Assembly: GCF_009184635.1 (NCBI RefSeq)
Contig: NZ_WELI01000005.1
Span: 372,001-436,000 of the forward strand
Origin: Rudanella paleaurantiibacter
Lineage (GTDB): Bacteria > Bacteroidota > Bacteroidia > Cytophagales > Spirosomataceae
Direction of reading: 5' to 3'
DNA length: 64,000 nt
Made by a program: the position numbers and the translations under genes. How positions within the stretch are numbered: position 1 is the first letter of the stretch; each line of letters opens with the position of its first letter. The notes below the pieces were generated by a model. The model had not been told where the DNA came from. It saw nothing but the letters and a program-made list of their open reading frames with translations, and did no database searches. Of this stretch, positions 15,944 to 26,300 are shown piece by piece.

Positions 15944-16205
15944 AACATGAGTCATCACGAATTTTAGGTTAGGGGGAAGATTTCTTATTCGAACGCCCCA
16001 TTAGGGGCTCAATGTTGGTAGAAAAGACGTCTCCCCGGAACACCAGAGCCCCGAAGGGGCGTAACTTGTTTAGGGTTACGCCCCTTCGGGGCTCTGGCCT
16101 TGGGTCCATGCTAGGGTTGGCTACCAATGTTAGGTCCCTACGGGGCGTCAAAACGAGCGTTGAGCCAAAAACACCAAGACTTTAAAATTTGGGATGACTC
16201 ATGTT
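15944..16205. mobile_element. MITE-like nested inverted repeat
   Basis: A 262-bp non-coding element. Terminal inverted repeats of 13 bp are perfect (AACATGAGTCATC at 15944-15956, complement at 16193-16205). Inside is a second, imperfect pair (about 15993-16020 against 16121-16149), and at the core a perfect 23-bp inverted repeat (16043-16065 against 16075-16097, 9-nt loop) whose arms contain GCCCCGAAGGGGC. No ORF and no clear target duplication. Best explained as a MITE or a composite REP-type element; the surrounding gap 15804-16230 holds nothing else. Confidence 0.65.
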
Positions 16206-16230
16206 AGTGCGTTAGGCGCGTTTAGGACGC

Positions 16231-17124
16231 TTAGATATTCAGCTTCTGTACGTTCTGGTAGCTAATGGCGATGGCTTCAAGCGGAGGACGCTGACATACG
16301 TCCTGCTCCACAAACGAGTGTACCAGACCGGCTGTCTTTTTGGCTTTCAGCAAACGCGCAAAATCGATGCTGCCCGTGCCCACCTCAGCAAACTCGCGCT
16401 TTTCGGTCTTGGCCATATCTTTCAGGTGCCAGAGCGGGAACCGCCCGGGATTCTGCTTGAACAGTTCTACAGGGTCTTTGCCCGCAAATACCGTCCAGTA
16501 CAGGTCCAGCTCCATTTTCACCAGCTTGGGGTCGGTGTTTTTCAATAACACGTCGTACGGCACCTGCCCTTCCACGTTCATAAACTCGAAATCGTGGTTG
16601 TGGTAACCAAACTGAATACCCCGCGCTTTGCAGGTTTCGGCGGCCTTATTGAACAGGTCGGCATACCGCTTGTAATCGTCGAGCGACTTACGCTCGTCGG
16701 GAAACAGAAACGCACAGATCATGTACTGCTGACCCAGTTCGGCAGCGTCATCTACGGCCCGGCTCCAGTCGTTCATCAGCGTGCCTTTCATATTTGGCAT
16801 GGCCTTGCCCAACAGATAGTGACCGCTGGGGGCCAGCAACCCATTGTTTTTGAGCAGAGCAGCGTATTCTTTGGGGCTTTTACCGAAGAACTTACCATCG
16901 GCGTACCCGAAGTTTTCTACCTTTTTATAGCCAATCTGCGCTACTTTGGCAATGGTCCCTTCGAGGTCTTTACCCAGTTCGTTGCGCAGCGTATAGAGTT
17001 GCAAACCGGCCGCCTTGGGAGCCAGAGCCAGGGCATCCAGTTTCGACAGGAAAGGCGCGGTGAGCGCCAGAGCACCGGCTTTCAGAACAGACCGGCGCGA
17101 CATTGATTTTGTGATCGGGTTCAT
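16231..17124 (-). CDS. Sugar phosphate isomerase/epimerase-like TIM barrel, Tat-exported
   Basis: A 297-residue AP-endonuclease-2/xylose-isomerase-like TIM-barrel protein. The N-terminus has a twin-arginine-like signal (SMSRRSVLKAGALALTAPFL), so it is probably exported folded. Barrel motifs include LQLYTLRNELG, FGYHNHDFEF near residue 175, VKMELDLYWTVFAGKD, LWHLKDM and a final GTGSIDFARLL, the metal-binding pattern of this superfamily in Bacteroidota secreted isomerases. The exact substrate cannot be assigned; related proteins include hydroxypyruvate- and inosose-type isomerases. It is transcribed away from the lut operon's upstream side and stands alone. Confidence 0.85.
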   Translation of the reverse strand: MNPITKSMSRRSVLKAGALALTAPFLSKLDALALAPKAAGLQLYTLRNELGKDLEGTIAKVAQIGYKKVENFGYADGKFFGKSPKEYAALLKNNGLLAPSGHYLLGKAMPNMKGTLMNDWSRAVDDAAELGQQYMICAFLFPDERKSLDDYKRYADLFNKAAETCKARGIQFGYHNHDFEFMNVEGQVPYDVLLKNTDPKLVKMELDLYWTVFAGKDPVELFKQNPGRFPLWHLKDMAKTEKREFAEVGTGSIDFARLLKAKKTAGLVHSFVEQDVCQRPPLEAIAISYQNVQKLNI

Positions 17125-17177
17125 TGTAGGTGGGCTTACGCCCGGTAAAGCATTTTACGTACCGTAAAGGTATAAAA

Positions 17178-17288
17178 CCTGACGAGTTGTACCTACCCAA
17201 AATCGAGACTCACCATCCGACCAACGCACCCCTGCATCGGCATCGGTTCGGATCGAGAGCTCACTTCAGGCAGGCACAACTCGTCAGG
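17178..17288. repeat. Inverted repeat with 13-bp perfect arms
   Basis: CCTGACGAGTTGT at 17178-17190 and its exact complement at 17276-17288, separated by 85 nt, in the 251-bp gap between two minus-strand genes. No terminator T-run follows. Could be a small dispersed repeat. Confidence 0.5.
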
Positions 17289-17375
17289 CTTACGTGGATT
17301 TCAGCGTCGACAACTCTCCGCCAAAATCTGTAGTGTCAGCTACCAAAAACCAGAAACTAAAAACGATAAACCATT

Positions 17376-20000
17376 TTACTGCCGGGGCCGATTGCCGCCA
17401 CCGGCCGGAGCCGCCGGAGCTGCCTGCTGACCACCGCCGTCGTTACCGCCACCGCCGTCGCCTTTCACGTCGTCGTTGCTAACGGACTTCCGCTTCCGGC
17501 GGGGCTGCTGCTCAAAGCTCATTTTACCGATCTTGTACGAGAACGTCATGCGTACACCCCGGTTAAACATCTGGTTGAGGCTGTTCTGCGAGAATGTGGG
17601 CGTGCTGACGGCCGTCCGAACCTTCATCGAGTTGGTCAGGAAGTTTTCAGCGGCTACACCCAGGCTACCCTTCTTGTTCAGGAAATCTTTCCGAACCCCG
17701 AGGCTGTACATATAGAAGCTCCCCGTGGTTCCCTGCAGGTTGATCTGGTTGCCCCGCATCCCACCGAAGCCCTGAATACCCCAGCCGTTTTTGATTTGCA
17801 GGTTGGTAAACATCCGGCCGGAGAATACGACACCGGAGTTGCTCTGCCGGAGCGTTGGGTCCATAATGGTACCGCTGTTGTTGTTCGAGAGGTACACATA
17901 GAACGCATCGAAACCACCGCCAATCTGCCACTTTGAGAACAGCGTCGCGTTACCGAAAAGGTTGATACCGGTGGCTTTTTCCGTACCGATGTTATCAAAG
18001 GTGGTGGTGATTACACCCCGCTCATCGGCCGTGCGGATGCTCTGAATCGAGTTGTTCGTTTGCCGACCAAATACGGTCAGGTTCAGATACACCGACTTGA
18101 TGTAGGCGCTCAGGCTGGCTTCGAGGTTATCGCTCAGTTCGGGCGAGAGGTAGGGATTACCCACCGTGATGTTTTGCGGGTTAGCCGCATTGACGTTCGG
18201 GTTCAGGAACTGAATACCGGGGCGCTGCAACCGCCGGTTGTACGCCAGTTTAATTGTTTTGCCACCGGCCAGGTTCTTCGACAGGTTGATGCTGGGGACA
18301 AAGTTGCCGTAGTTCGGAATATTGATCGGCGAGGCCGACTGCTCTGCCTGAAAACGGGCGTCGATCATGGTGTACTCGTACCGACCGCCTACTTTCAGAG
18401 TGTACTTCGATTTCGACTGGTAGGTGTACGACAGGTACGAGCCAACTACATTCTGATCGTAGTCGAGCGCGTTGGCGGGCTGCAACTCGGTGTATGAACC
18501 GTTCTGGAGAGTCAGGTACCGGAAATCGCTGTTTACCTGGCGGAAAATAGCCTTACCACCCAGTTCAAGCATCTGGTTTTTCCGAATAGGCGACTGATAA
18601 TCGACCTGTACGGTACTTTCCTGGTTGAAGCTCTGGTTGTCGTTGCGGGTACCCCCGATCACGTTGGCCCGGTTCTCGTTGAATAAATCAGAAATAAAGT
18701 TGTTGGTCCGGTTGTTCCGGCTAAACTGGGTCAGAACGCTCAGTTCCTGCTGCGGCTTGCTTAGCGTACGCGTGTAGTCCACGTTCACGTCGACCGTGCC
18801 CGACAGATCCTTGATATCGACGTGCCGGAACGACGTCACATCGGCCGGGAGCGTGCCCCCCGATGTGCGGGTGAACAGATCCTGGGTCGACAATTGGTTC
18901 CGTGTGCCGTACCGAACGCCCGCTGTAATGACGTTTTTCGAGTTGATGTCGTAATCCCAGCCCAGGTTATAAAAACCGTGCAGGCCGCTGTTCCGGGTGT
19001 CGGCCTCCTGCATGGTTTTGAGCGAACCACGCATCTGCTCGTTGGTAAACTGCCCCTTGATGTTGTACATGGCCCGGCCGTGCCCCGAGAGCGAGAAGCC
19101 CATTTTACCCGTCCGGTAGTTGCCGTTCAGGCCCAGGCTGGTACCCCGGTTGCCCACGCCCCCGTCTACATTCAGGGTAGCGCCCTGCAAGGTGTTTTTC
19201 TTCGTGATGATGTTAATAATCCCGGCTGAACCTTCGGCATCGTACTTGGCCGAGGGCGAAGTAATCACCTCCACCGACTTAATCATATCGGCCGGAATCT
19301 GCTTCAGGGCATCGGCGACGCTCGCGGCTACAATGGTCGAAGGCTTGTTGTTGATGAGCACCCGTACGTTGCTGCTTCCGCGCAGCGACACGTTTCCGTC
19401 CAAATCAACCGAGAGCATCGGCACCCGGCGCATTACATCGGCGGCATCGCCCCCTTTGCTGGTTACGTCTTTCTCGGCATTGTACACCAGCCGGTCTACT
19501 TTCTCTTCAACAATACTCCGCTGACCGGTCACTTCTACTTCCGACAGCGTCCGTACGTCGGGCGAGAGTTTAATGATGCCCACCTGAATATCGGCGTTCT
19601 TTTCCACCTTGATGTTGCGGATCAGCTTCTCCTGAAAGCCCAGAAACGTGGCTTGCAGGTTATAATCGCCGGGGGCCACTTTCGTGAGGGTAAACCGCCC
19701 TTTATCGTCGGCCGTTGTCCCGTCAATGGCTTTGCCTGTTTTCTGGCTGATGAGGGCCACAGTAGCAAACTCAACGGGCTTGTTGGTGGTCGAGTCCATC
19801 AGCAGACCGCCTATTTTACCATTGCCTTTGGGCTGTGGCTGTTCGGGCGCACCGGCGGGCATGCCGGTCGGGTTCGACGCGTTGCGCCGGTCGCCGTTGC
19901 CGGAGCCCCCAAAGCCGCCAAAACCACCGGGCATCTGGGCAAACGCAATCTGTATGGGCAACAACACCCCGCCAAGCAGGAGTAGATTAATTCGGTTCAT
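17376..20000 (-). CDS. TonB-dependent receptor / outer-membrane beta-barrel family protein
   Basis: An 874-residue protein from ATG 20000 (MNRINLLLLGGVLLPIQIAF, then AQ), a signal peptide. A Gly/Pro-rich linker is followed by a carboxypeptidase-like regulatory domain (about residues 60-145; FATVALISQKTGKAIDGTTA ... KGRFTLTKVAPGDYNLQATF). Next is a plug domain (about 150-270; DVMRRVPMLSVDLDGNVSLR ... VLINNKPST ... EVITSPSAKYDAEGSAGIIN) and a beta-barrel to about residue 835. This is the OMP_b-brl_3-type receptor common in Bacteroidota. The ligand is unknown, and there is no SusD partner next door. The protein continues about 40 residues past the last strand as a Gly/Ala/Pro-rich, charged tail, which is unusual since barrels normally end at an aromatic residue. 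Divergent from the LytS/LytTR pair. Confidence 0.92.
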   Translation of the reverse strand: MNRINLLLLGGVLLPIQIAFAQMPGGFGGFGGSGNGDRRNASNPTGMPAGAPEQPQPKGNGKIGGLLMDSTTNKPVEFATVALISQKTGKAIDGTTADDKGRFTLTKVAPGDYNLQATFLGFQEKLIRNIKVEKNADIQVGIIKLSPDVRTLSEVEVTGQRSIVEEKVDRLVYNAEKDVTSKGGDAADVMRRVPMLSVDLDGNVSLRGSSNVRVLINNKPSTIVAASVADALKQIPADMIKSVEVITSPSAKYDAEGSAGIINIITKKNTLQGATLNVDGGVGNRGTSLGLNGNYRTGKMGFSLSGHGRAMYNIKGQFTNEQMRGSLKTMQEADTRNSGLHGFYNLGWDYDINSKNVITAGVRYGTRNQLSTQDLFTRTSGGTLPADVTSFRHVDIKDLSGTVDVNVDYTRTLSKPQQELSVLTQFSRNNRTNNFISDLFNENRANVIGGTRNDNQSFNQESTVQVDYQSPIRKNQMLELGGKAIFRQVNSDFRYLTLQNGSYTELQPANALDYDQNVVGSYLSYTYQSKSKYTLKVGGRYEYTMIDARFQAEQSASPINIPNYGNFVPSINLSKNLAGGKTIKLAYNRRLQRPGIQFLNPNVNAANPQNITVGNPYLSPELSDNLEASLSAYIKSVYLNLTVFGRQTNNSIQSIRTADERGVITTTFDNIGTEKATGINLFGNATLFSKWQIGGGFDAFYVYLSNNNSGTIMDPTLRQSNSGVVFSGRMFTNLQIKNGWGIQGFGGMRGNQINLQGTTGSFYMYSLGVRKDFLNKKGSLGVAAENFLTNSMKVRTAVSTPTFSQNSLNQMFNRGVRMTFSYKIGKMSFEQQPRRKRKSVSNDDVKGDGGGGNDGGGQQAAPAAPAGGGNRPRQ

Positions 20001-20331
20001 CGGAATTGGGTGTAATGAATGATGGGCACAAACCAACAGCCCCCCCAATTCATAAAAAAATACAATAGACAAGGAATAGGCATGTATCGGCCGAACCGCC
20101 CTTTTTGCCGACGAACGGTTGGCGCTCTCCGGCTCCCGTATGCATACCTGCCCAAACTCAGTTGGGAGAACAAAACGGCCGTATGGTCGATGGATTTTCG
20201 CTCCCTATCTATTAGGCACTACCGCATATGCTAAAGCCATTGTATGTTTACACTCTTTTGATAGTCTGCACCCTTCTACGGTCAATAGTAGTCAACATAC
20301 AGCCCCGTAACGTTTGTTTATTCATACGCCG
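20001..20331. promoter_or_regulatory. Divergent promoter region between receptor and LytS kinase genes
   Basis: A 331-bp gap between divergently transcribed genes, so it must hold both promoters. No perfect TAnnTTTG box was found; CTCTTTTG near 20250 is the closest on the plus strand. No operator palindrome stands out. Confidence 0.4.
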
Positions 20332-21405
20332 ATGTCAGCTAAAATCATGCGCCACTATGTTCCGGTTCTGATCCATATTCTGGGTTGGGGGCTGCTGGTT
20401 TTCATTTTTCTGCTTTATCAGCCCCTGACAACGGATGTCGACTGGCCCGTTTTGTTCTGGGTGAAACAGGGGCTGCTCTGCTCGCTGCTTATCGGAGCCT
20501 TTTATCTAAATTCCGAAGTTCTGACTCCCAGGCTACTCCTCCGCGACCGCACGGGCCTGTACATGGGGACCCTGGCTGTGGTAATAATGGCTATTCTGGC
20601 AGCGATCTGGGCGTTTGAAAGCTACTTTGACCTACCCGGCCTTATCCACCGGGCCTTCCACCCCAACGAGACCACGCCCCCCCCGGTCCGGTCGGGCAAG
20701 CGGTTTCAGTTCACCCTGCTCAGCACGTTGTTCATTTTAGGGATTAGCACCAGCATTACGGCGGTTCGGACGTGGCAACGCGACGCCCAGCTCCGGCAGG
20801 ATCTTGAACAGGCCAAAATCAGTTCGGAGCTGTTATTCCTGAAAACCCAGATCAACCCGCACTTCTTTTTCAATACCCTCAACAACATTTACGCCCTTAC
20901 GCTGATCGACGTGGTCAAAGCCCGCGAAGCTCTCCACCGGCTATCGCGCATGATGCGGTACGTGTTGTATGAGAACCCCAACGGTTCGGGGCAAATCAGC
21001 CAGGAAATCGCGTTTGTGCAGGATTACATTGAGCTGATGCAGCTCCGCCTGACCGATAAGGTGACGGTGCGATTCACGCAGCCTACCCCCCTGCGCGATG
21101 CCTCTATCCCGACTATGCTCCTGCTGCCGTTTGTCGAAAATGCGTTTAAACACGGCGTAAGTGCCCTGTTACCCAGCCGGATCGAGATTGACATTACCCA
21201 GCCCGATCACCAGTTACGGATGCAGGTGCGCAACACGGTTTTCCCCGAGAAGAACCCGGCGGCATCGCTCGAAGCAGGCAGCGGCATTGGTCTCAACAAC
21301 ACCCGGCGTCGGCTCGATTTGCTGTACCCCAACCAGTATCACCTCGATACCCATCTGGATGCCGACCATCAGGAATACGTCGTGGATCTGGTGCTGAAAG
21401 TATAA
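20332..21405 (+). CDS. LytS/YehU-type sensor histidine kinase
   Basis: A 357-residue inner-membrane kinase from ATG 20332 (MSAKIMRHYVPVLIHILGWG). Four hydrophobic segments cover roughly residues 10-150. The His_kinase (PF06580) signature follows: LLFLKTQINPHFFFNTLNNI with the phospho-acceptor H177, then LPFVENAFKHG (N-box) and GSGIGLNNTRRRLDLLY (G-box) of the ATPase domain. No separate periplasmic sensor domain is seen. The LytTR response regulator starts 112 bp downstream and is its obvious partner. Signal unknown. Confidence 0.93.
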   Translation: MSAKIMRHYVPVLIHILGWGLLVFIFLLYQPLTTDVDWPVLFWVKQGLLCSLLIGAFYLNSEVLTPRLLLRDRTGLYMGTLAVVIMAILAAIWAFESYFDLPGLIHRAFHPNETTPPPVRSGKRFQFTLLSTLFILGISTSITAVRTWQRDAQLRQDLEQAKISSELLFLKTQINPHFFFNTLNNIYALTLIDVVKAREALHRLSRMMRYVLYENPNGSGQISQEIAFVQDYIELMQLRLTDKVTVRFTQPTPLRDASIPTMLLLPFVENAFKHGVSALLPSRIEIDITQPDHQLRMQVRNTVFPEKNPAASLEAGSGIGLNNTRRRLDLLYPNQYHLDTHLDADHQEYVVDLVLKV

Positions 21406-21517
21406 GTTGACGGACCAACGGGCAGTAAAAGGATGAACGGTACGTCGATCAGGAAAAATATTGAGTTATTTTGGGCTTGTTTTCCTAACGCCCTGTAACG
21501 CCAATACGAATCCGATC

Positions 21518-22291
21518 ATGACTCTTACCTGCATCGCCGTCGACGACGAACCGCTGGCCCTCGGTCTGGTTTGTGCTTTTATCGAACAAACGCCTTTTCT
21601 GAAACTGGCTGGCCGTTACAGCAACGCCATTGAAGCCCTGCGCGGCCTGCACGAACAGCCGGTCGATCTGCTGTTTCTCGATATTCAGATGCCCGACCTT
21701 ACCGGGCTTGAACTGGCCCGTGTACTCGACCCCGGTGCGAGCGGACGCCCGGTGCCCCGTGTCATTTTCACCACGGCCTACAATCAGTACGCCCTGGAAG
21801 GCTACCGGGTCGATGCACTCGACTACCTCCTCAAGCCGTTTAATTATGAGGAGTTTTTGCGGGCAGCCCTCAAGGCACAGTCGTACTACGGACTTATTCG
21901 TCGGCCCGTGGCGGTTTTGCCCGAAACGATTACCCCGGCAATTCCCGCTCCTCTACCCGAACCCGAAAAAGAATATCTATTTCTGAAAGTCGAGTACCAG
22001 CTCGTTCGGGTCGCGTTCGACGACATTCTCTACATCGAGGGGCTTAAAGATTACATCAAGGTTCACCTCCGAAGCAGCCCCAACAAGCCGTTGCTCTCGC
22101 TCACCAGCCTCAAGGCACTGGAAGAAAAGTTACCTCCCCAGCGATTTATGCGGGTACACCGCTCGTTTATTGTGGCCCTGAATCAGATTACGGCCGTTAC
22201 CCGCAACAGCATACAGATCGGTCAGATCCAGATTCCGGTCAGCGATCAGTACAAAGAACCTTTCAACCAGTTTCTGGCTAAGTGGGTGTAG
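21518..22291 (+). CDS. LytTR-type response regulator
   Basis: A 257-residue regulator from ATG 21518 (MTLTCIAVDDEPLALGLVCA). The receiver domain has the acidic pair in VDDEP, phospho-acceptor D55 in FLDIQMPDLTG and K106 in LLKPF. A linker rich in Pro/Glu joins a LytTR DNA-binding domain (about residues 150-257; KVEYQLVRVAFDDILYIEGL ... RFMRVHRSFIVALNQITAV). Pairs with the upstream LytS kinase. LytTR proteins bind direct repeats upstream of target genes; no such repeat was identified here. Confidence 0.94.
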   Translation: MTLTCIAVDDEPLALGLVCAFIEQTPFLKLAGRYSNAIEALRGLHEQPVDLLFLDIQMPDLTGLELARVLDPGASGRPVPRVIFTTAYNQYALEGYRVDALDYLLKPFNYEEFLRAALKAQSYYGLIRRPVAVLPETITPAIPAPLPEPEKEYLFLKVEYQLVRVAFDDILYIEGLKDYIKVHLRSSPNKPLLSLTSLKALEEKLPPQRFMRVHRSFIVALNQITAVTRNSIQIGQIQIPVSDQYKEPFNQFLAKWV

Positions 22292-22332
22292 GCCCCGGCC
22301 CGGTGGGGTTAGCGATTGGTAGCCGGGGTGCT

Positions 22333-22340
22333 TACTTTTG
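22333..22340 (+). promoter_or_regulatory. Candidate -7 box of the deoC promoter
   Basis: TACTTTTG fits the Bacteroidota TAnnTTTG -7 consensus and lies 50 bp before the deoC ATG. No clear TTG at the -33 position. Confidence 0.4.
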
Positions 22341-22390
22341 TCTCCCGACCTGACCTACTTCTTTTTACCGGACGGTGTCGGTTCTGCCGT

Positions 22391-23164
22391 ATGGAAACCC
22401 ATTTGCTTATTCACGAGGTCGCCAAAATGATCGACCACGCCCTGTTGCACCCTACCCTGACCGATGCCGAAATGCGGGATGGCTGCCAAACAGCCCGCCA
22501 GTATAATGTGGCTTCGGTTTGTATAAAACCCTATGCTATTCCGCTCGCCGTCGACGAATTACGGGGCAGCGACGTTCGGGTTGGCACGGTGATTGGTTTT
22601 CCGTCGGGGAGCCACTCTACGGCCATCAAAGTAGCCGAAACGATAGACGCCTGCCAGAACGGAGCCGAGGAGATTGATATGGTCGTGAATATCGGCAAGG
22701 TTCTGGCCGACGACTGGGCGTATGTTCAGGCCGAAATTGCCGCCGTGCAGCAGGTCTGCCGCGAGCACAATGCCTTGCTCAAGGTCATTTTCGAAACCGA
22801 CTACCTGCCCGAAGACCGGTTCATCACCCGACTATGCGAAATCTGCACCACCGTCGGGGTCGGCTACGTTAAAACCTCTACCGGGTTTGGGTTTGTGAAG
22901 GGCCCGGACGGCCGCTACAGTTACAAAGGGGCTACGCTACCGCACCTGCGGCTTATGCTCGCCCACGTAGGGTCGGGGGTAGGTGTCAAAGCATCGGGGG
23001 GCATCCGCACCCTCGACGAACTGCTCGAAGCCCGGACACTGGGCGTTGGGCGCATTGGCACGAGCTCCACCGTCAGCATTCTGGAAGAAGCCTACCGGCG
23101 GTTTGGCCGGACTACTGACGCCCCGGGCACTCCATTGCCCCTCCCCGACGACCGGGGCTATTAA
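22391..23164 (+). CDS. deoC: Deoxyribose-phosphate aldolase
   Basis: A 257-residue DeoC, which converts 2-deoxy-D-ribose 5-phosphate to glyceraldehyde 3-phosphate and acetaldehyde in deoxynucleoside breakdown. The Schiff-base lysine is K161 in GYVKTSTGFG. The second lysine is K200 in GVKASGGIRT, and D96 lies in EEIDMVVNIG, so the catalytic triad is complete. Cytoplasmic class I aldolase TIM barrel of normal length. The ATG at 22391 was chosen because the family starts near METHLLIHEVAKMIDHALLH; upstream codons are non-family. It follows the LytTR regulator in the same direction after 99 bp but has its own candidate -7 box. Confidence 0.95.
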   Translation: METHLLIHEVAKMIDHALLHPTLTDAEMRDGCQTARQYNVASVCIKPYAIPLAVDELRGSDVRVGTVIGFPSGSHSTAIKVAETIDACQNGAEEIDMVVNIGKVLADDWAYVQAEIAAVQQVCREHNALLKVIFETDYLPEDRFITRLCEICTTVGVGYVKTSTGFGFVKGPDGRYSYKGATLPHLRLMLAHVGSGVGVKASGGIRTLDELLEARTLGVGRIGTSSTVSILEEAYRRFGRTTDAPGTPLPLPDDRGY

Positions 23165-23271
23165 CCGGCCGTTGGGGTTATCTTGTCCTCGTTCTACAAG
23201 AGGCTGTACACTTCAGCAGACCACTGAGTATAGAAAAGCCGGTACCTACCTAAAACAAGGGCAGCCCATTG

Positions 23272-23279
23272 TATATTTG
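23272..23279 (+). promoter_or_regulatory. Candidate -7 box for the PAS-array kinase
   Basis: TATATTTG fits TAnnTTTG and lies 84 bp before the ATG at 23364. The -33 position has no good TTG. Confidence 0.35.
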
Positions 23280-23363
23280 ATCTCATCAGGTGCCCCCAGC
23301 GGGGGTACCTGATGGCTTTACCCACTATCCCACTGCTTCGTTTCATCCATTCCATCTGCTTCT

Positions 23364-26300
23364 ATGTCGTTAACGTCAGCAAAACCTACTTACGCTTTCT
23401 GGCAGGGAGGTGGCCAATCTGGCGAAGCAATTCGTGCGTACTCCTGGGTAAACACCGCCCTGGGCCCGGCCGAGCGGTGGGCGCAGAGTCTTCGTACCGC
23501 CATAGGTATGGTGTTGCACACGCCCACCCCGATGGCTTTGTGCTGGGGGCCGTCGTTACTCTGTTTTCACAATGACGCCTTCCAACAACGCTTATTTCCG
23601 AACCGCCTGGCCATTGGGCAACAGGCCGAAACCCTGCTGGGCTCTGCCTGGGAAACGGTTTGCCCGTTCATTGAGCAGATAATGGCCACGGGGGCACCCG
23701 TAGAGCCGGACCTTAGGCATTCACTCTTCAGCTTTGCACCCGTTTTTGACGAGACCGGTGTCGGTGGGGTACTGATTACCCTCTCCGACACGACTCCGAC
23801 GCCCCACCTTGCCGACGAGGCCCCTTCGCGCGAAACTCATTTCCAACAACTCACCGACTCGGTGCCGGCCATTATCTGGCAAACCCGACCCGATGGCTAC
23901 TGCACGTATATCAATAGACGTTGGTTCGACATAACCGGACAAACCGAGCCAGAAGCCCTTGGATTTGGCTGGCTCGATGCCACCCACCCCGACGATGCGC
24001 AGCAGGCTGGTGAGGTATTTATCGAGGCTAACAAAGAGCACAAACCGTTTTCTGCCCTGTACCGACTCCGTCAGAAAGACGGGCGCTACCGATGGGCTGT
24101 CGACAGCGGAACCCCTCAATTCGGGCCCAACGGCGAGTACCGGGGTATGCTGGGTTCGGTAGTCGACGTACACGATCAGAAACTGGCCGAAGCGGAGAAG
24201 AACAACCTTGTGGCCCTCATTGAAGCCAGCCACGAGTTTATTGGTCTTGCCTCGCTCGACGGGACCATTCAGTACCTCAACCCCGCTGGTCGGGAAATGC
24301 TGGGTTGGGAAAGCGCAGAGGGCAACGCAATTCTCGACAGTATTCACCCCGACGACCGGGAGCTGGCTCTCCAGAAACTAGCCGAACTCGAAACCAACGG
24401 GCGGTTCTCGCAGGATATTCGCTGCGTGAATGCCCAAAGCGGAGAGCCTTTCTGGCTAGGCTGGAACGCCTTTACCATTCAGAACCCATTCACTGAAGAA
24501 ATCTCCGGGGTGGCTACTGTTAGCGCGAATATCACCGCCCGGCGCGCCATTGAGCAACAACAGGGGGAAATGGCCGACCTGCTCCGGGCGGTTTTCGACG
24601 GGGCCATTGCCGGTATCAGCGTGCTTCACTGCGTTCGGGACAGCAACGGCACCATCATCGATTTTGAGCACCGGCTCGCCAACCGATTGGCCGCAGAGAG
24701 TTTCAACCGGGCCGATCTGGTCGGTCGCCGATTTTCGGACGTCTACCCCGCCTACCGCGAAGCCGGGTTGTTTGCCGATTTTGTGCAGGTGGTCGAAACC
24801 GGGCAAACGATTGAACAGATCCGCCATTTTGTGGGGGAACAAACCGAACGGTGGTACGATACCGTGACCGTGAAACTTGACGATGGCGTGGTGTACTCGT
24901 TCCGTGACAGCACGGCCGAAATGATTACCCGCCAGAAAGCGCACCAGAGCAGCGAGGAGCTGGCTTTTGCCATCGAAGCCGCCGAACTGGGTATCTGGGA
25001 TCTGAACCCAGTCACAAACTCGCTGCGGATCAACTCCCGACTCGGCGACTGGTTTGGTGTTCCGGCCGATGCCCCGCTCAATGTCATGACCTTGTCCGAC
25101 ATTATTGCCGAGACTGACCGGGAGCGGGTATTTGAGTCACTCAATGCGGCTGTACAACCGGGCTCCTCGGGCAAATACGAAACGGAGTATACCATCACCC
25201 ATCGGCTTACCGGTCAGCAACGCGTGGTCCGTGCCAAAGGCAAGGCCCAGTTTAGTCCCGACGGGCGCGCATACCGCATCAACGGTACCCTTCAGGACAT
25301 AACCGAGCAGCAACGCGCGGATCAGATTCGGCGCGAAACCGAAGCCCGTTTCCAGACCATGGCCGAAGGCAGTGAAGTGCTTATTGCCGTTGCCGACGAA
25401 ACGGGCCGGGCCACGTATTTCAACAAAGCCTGGGTTGACCTCACCGGTCGGTCGATGGACGATCTGCTCGACTACGGCTGGGCTGATCTGGTTCACCCCG
25501 AGGATCGGGAAGGGTATCTGAACACGTATCTGAGCGCTTTTCGGAAGCGGGAGCCGTTCAGCGGAGAGTTTCGGTTACGTACCAAAGCGGGCGATTTCCG
25601 GTGGCTGCTGGCCAAGGGGCCAGTTCGGTTCAGGCCCGATGGCTCGTTTGCGGGCTACATCAGCTCGTGCGTCGACATTACCGAAAACAAACTGGCCGAA
25701 CAGGCTCTGCGCGCCAGCGAGGCCCGGCTACAGTCGCTCATTGCGGCCGCTCCGGTAGCCATTGGGGTGTTCAGAGGGCCCGATCTGGTGGTGGAGTTGC
25801 CCAATCAGGCCTTTATCGACATTGTGGGCAAAGGACCCGACATTGTGGGCAAACCCCTGCGGGAGGTCATGCCCGAACTGGTCACGGAAAACCAACCGTT
25901 CCTGAATATTTTGGAGGGCGTACGAACCACCGGAAAGCAGTTTAAGAGTTACGATTCGCTCGTAAAAATTGTTCAGAACGGCCAGCTAACCCACAACTAT
26001 TACAACATCACCTACACACCACTCTTCGACGAAGCCGGTGAGGTGTACGCCATTCTGGACATTGCCGTCGACGTGACCGGACAGGTACAGATTCAGCAGG
26101 AGCTGACCCAACAGAAAGCCTACCTCCAGAATGCGCTCGAAATGGCGCACATGGGTACGTACCGAATTGATCTGGCTTCAGCAACGGGCCATTTCTCCGA
26201 GAATATCCGCGACTGGATGAATCTCGAAACGGCTTCGAACCCCATGAGCCTGATTTACCAGAAAATACACCCCGGCGATTGGCCTCGTGTGGAGCAGGTT

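Noticed and set aside
16043-16097. The core palindrome as a simple terminator
   Set aside because: It is nested within two outer inverted repeats sharing the same centre and lacks a T-run, so a mobile or repeat element explains more of the sequence.
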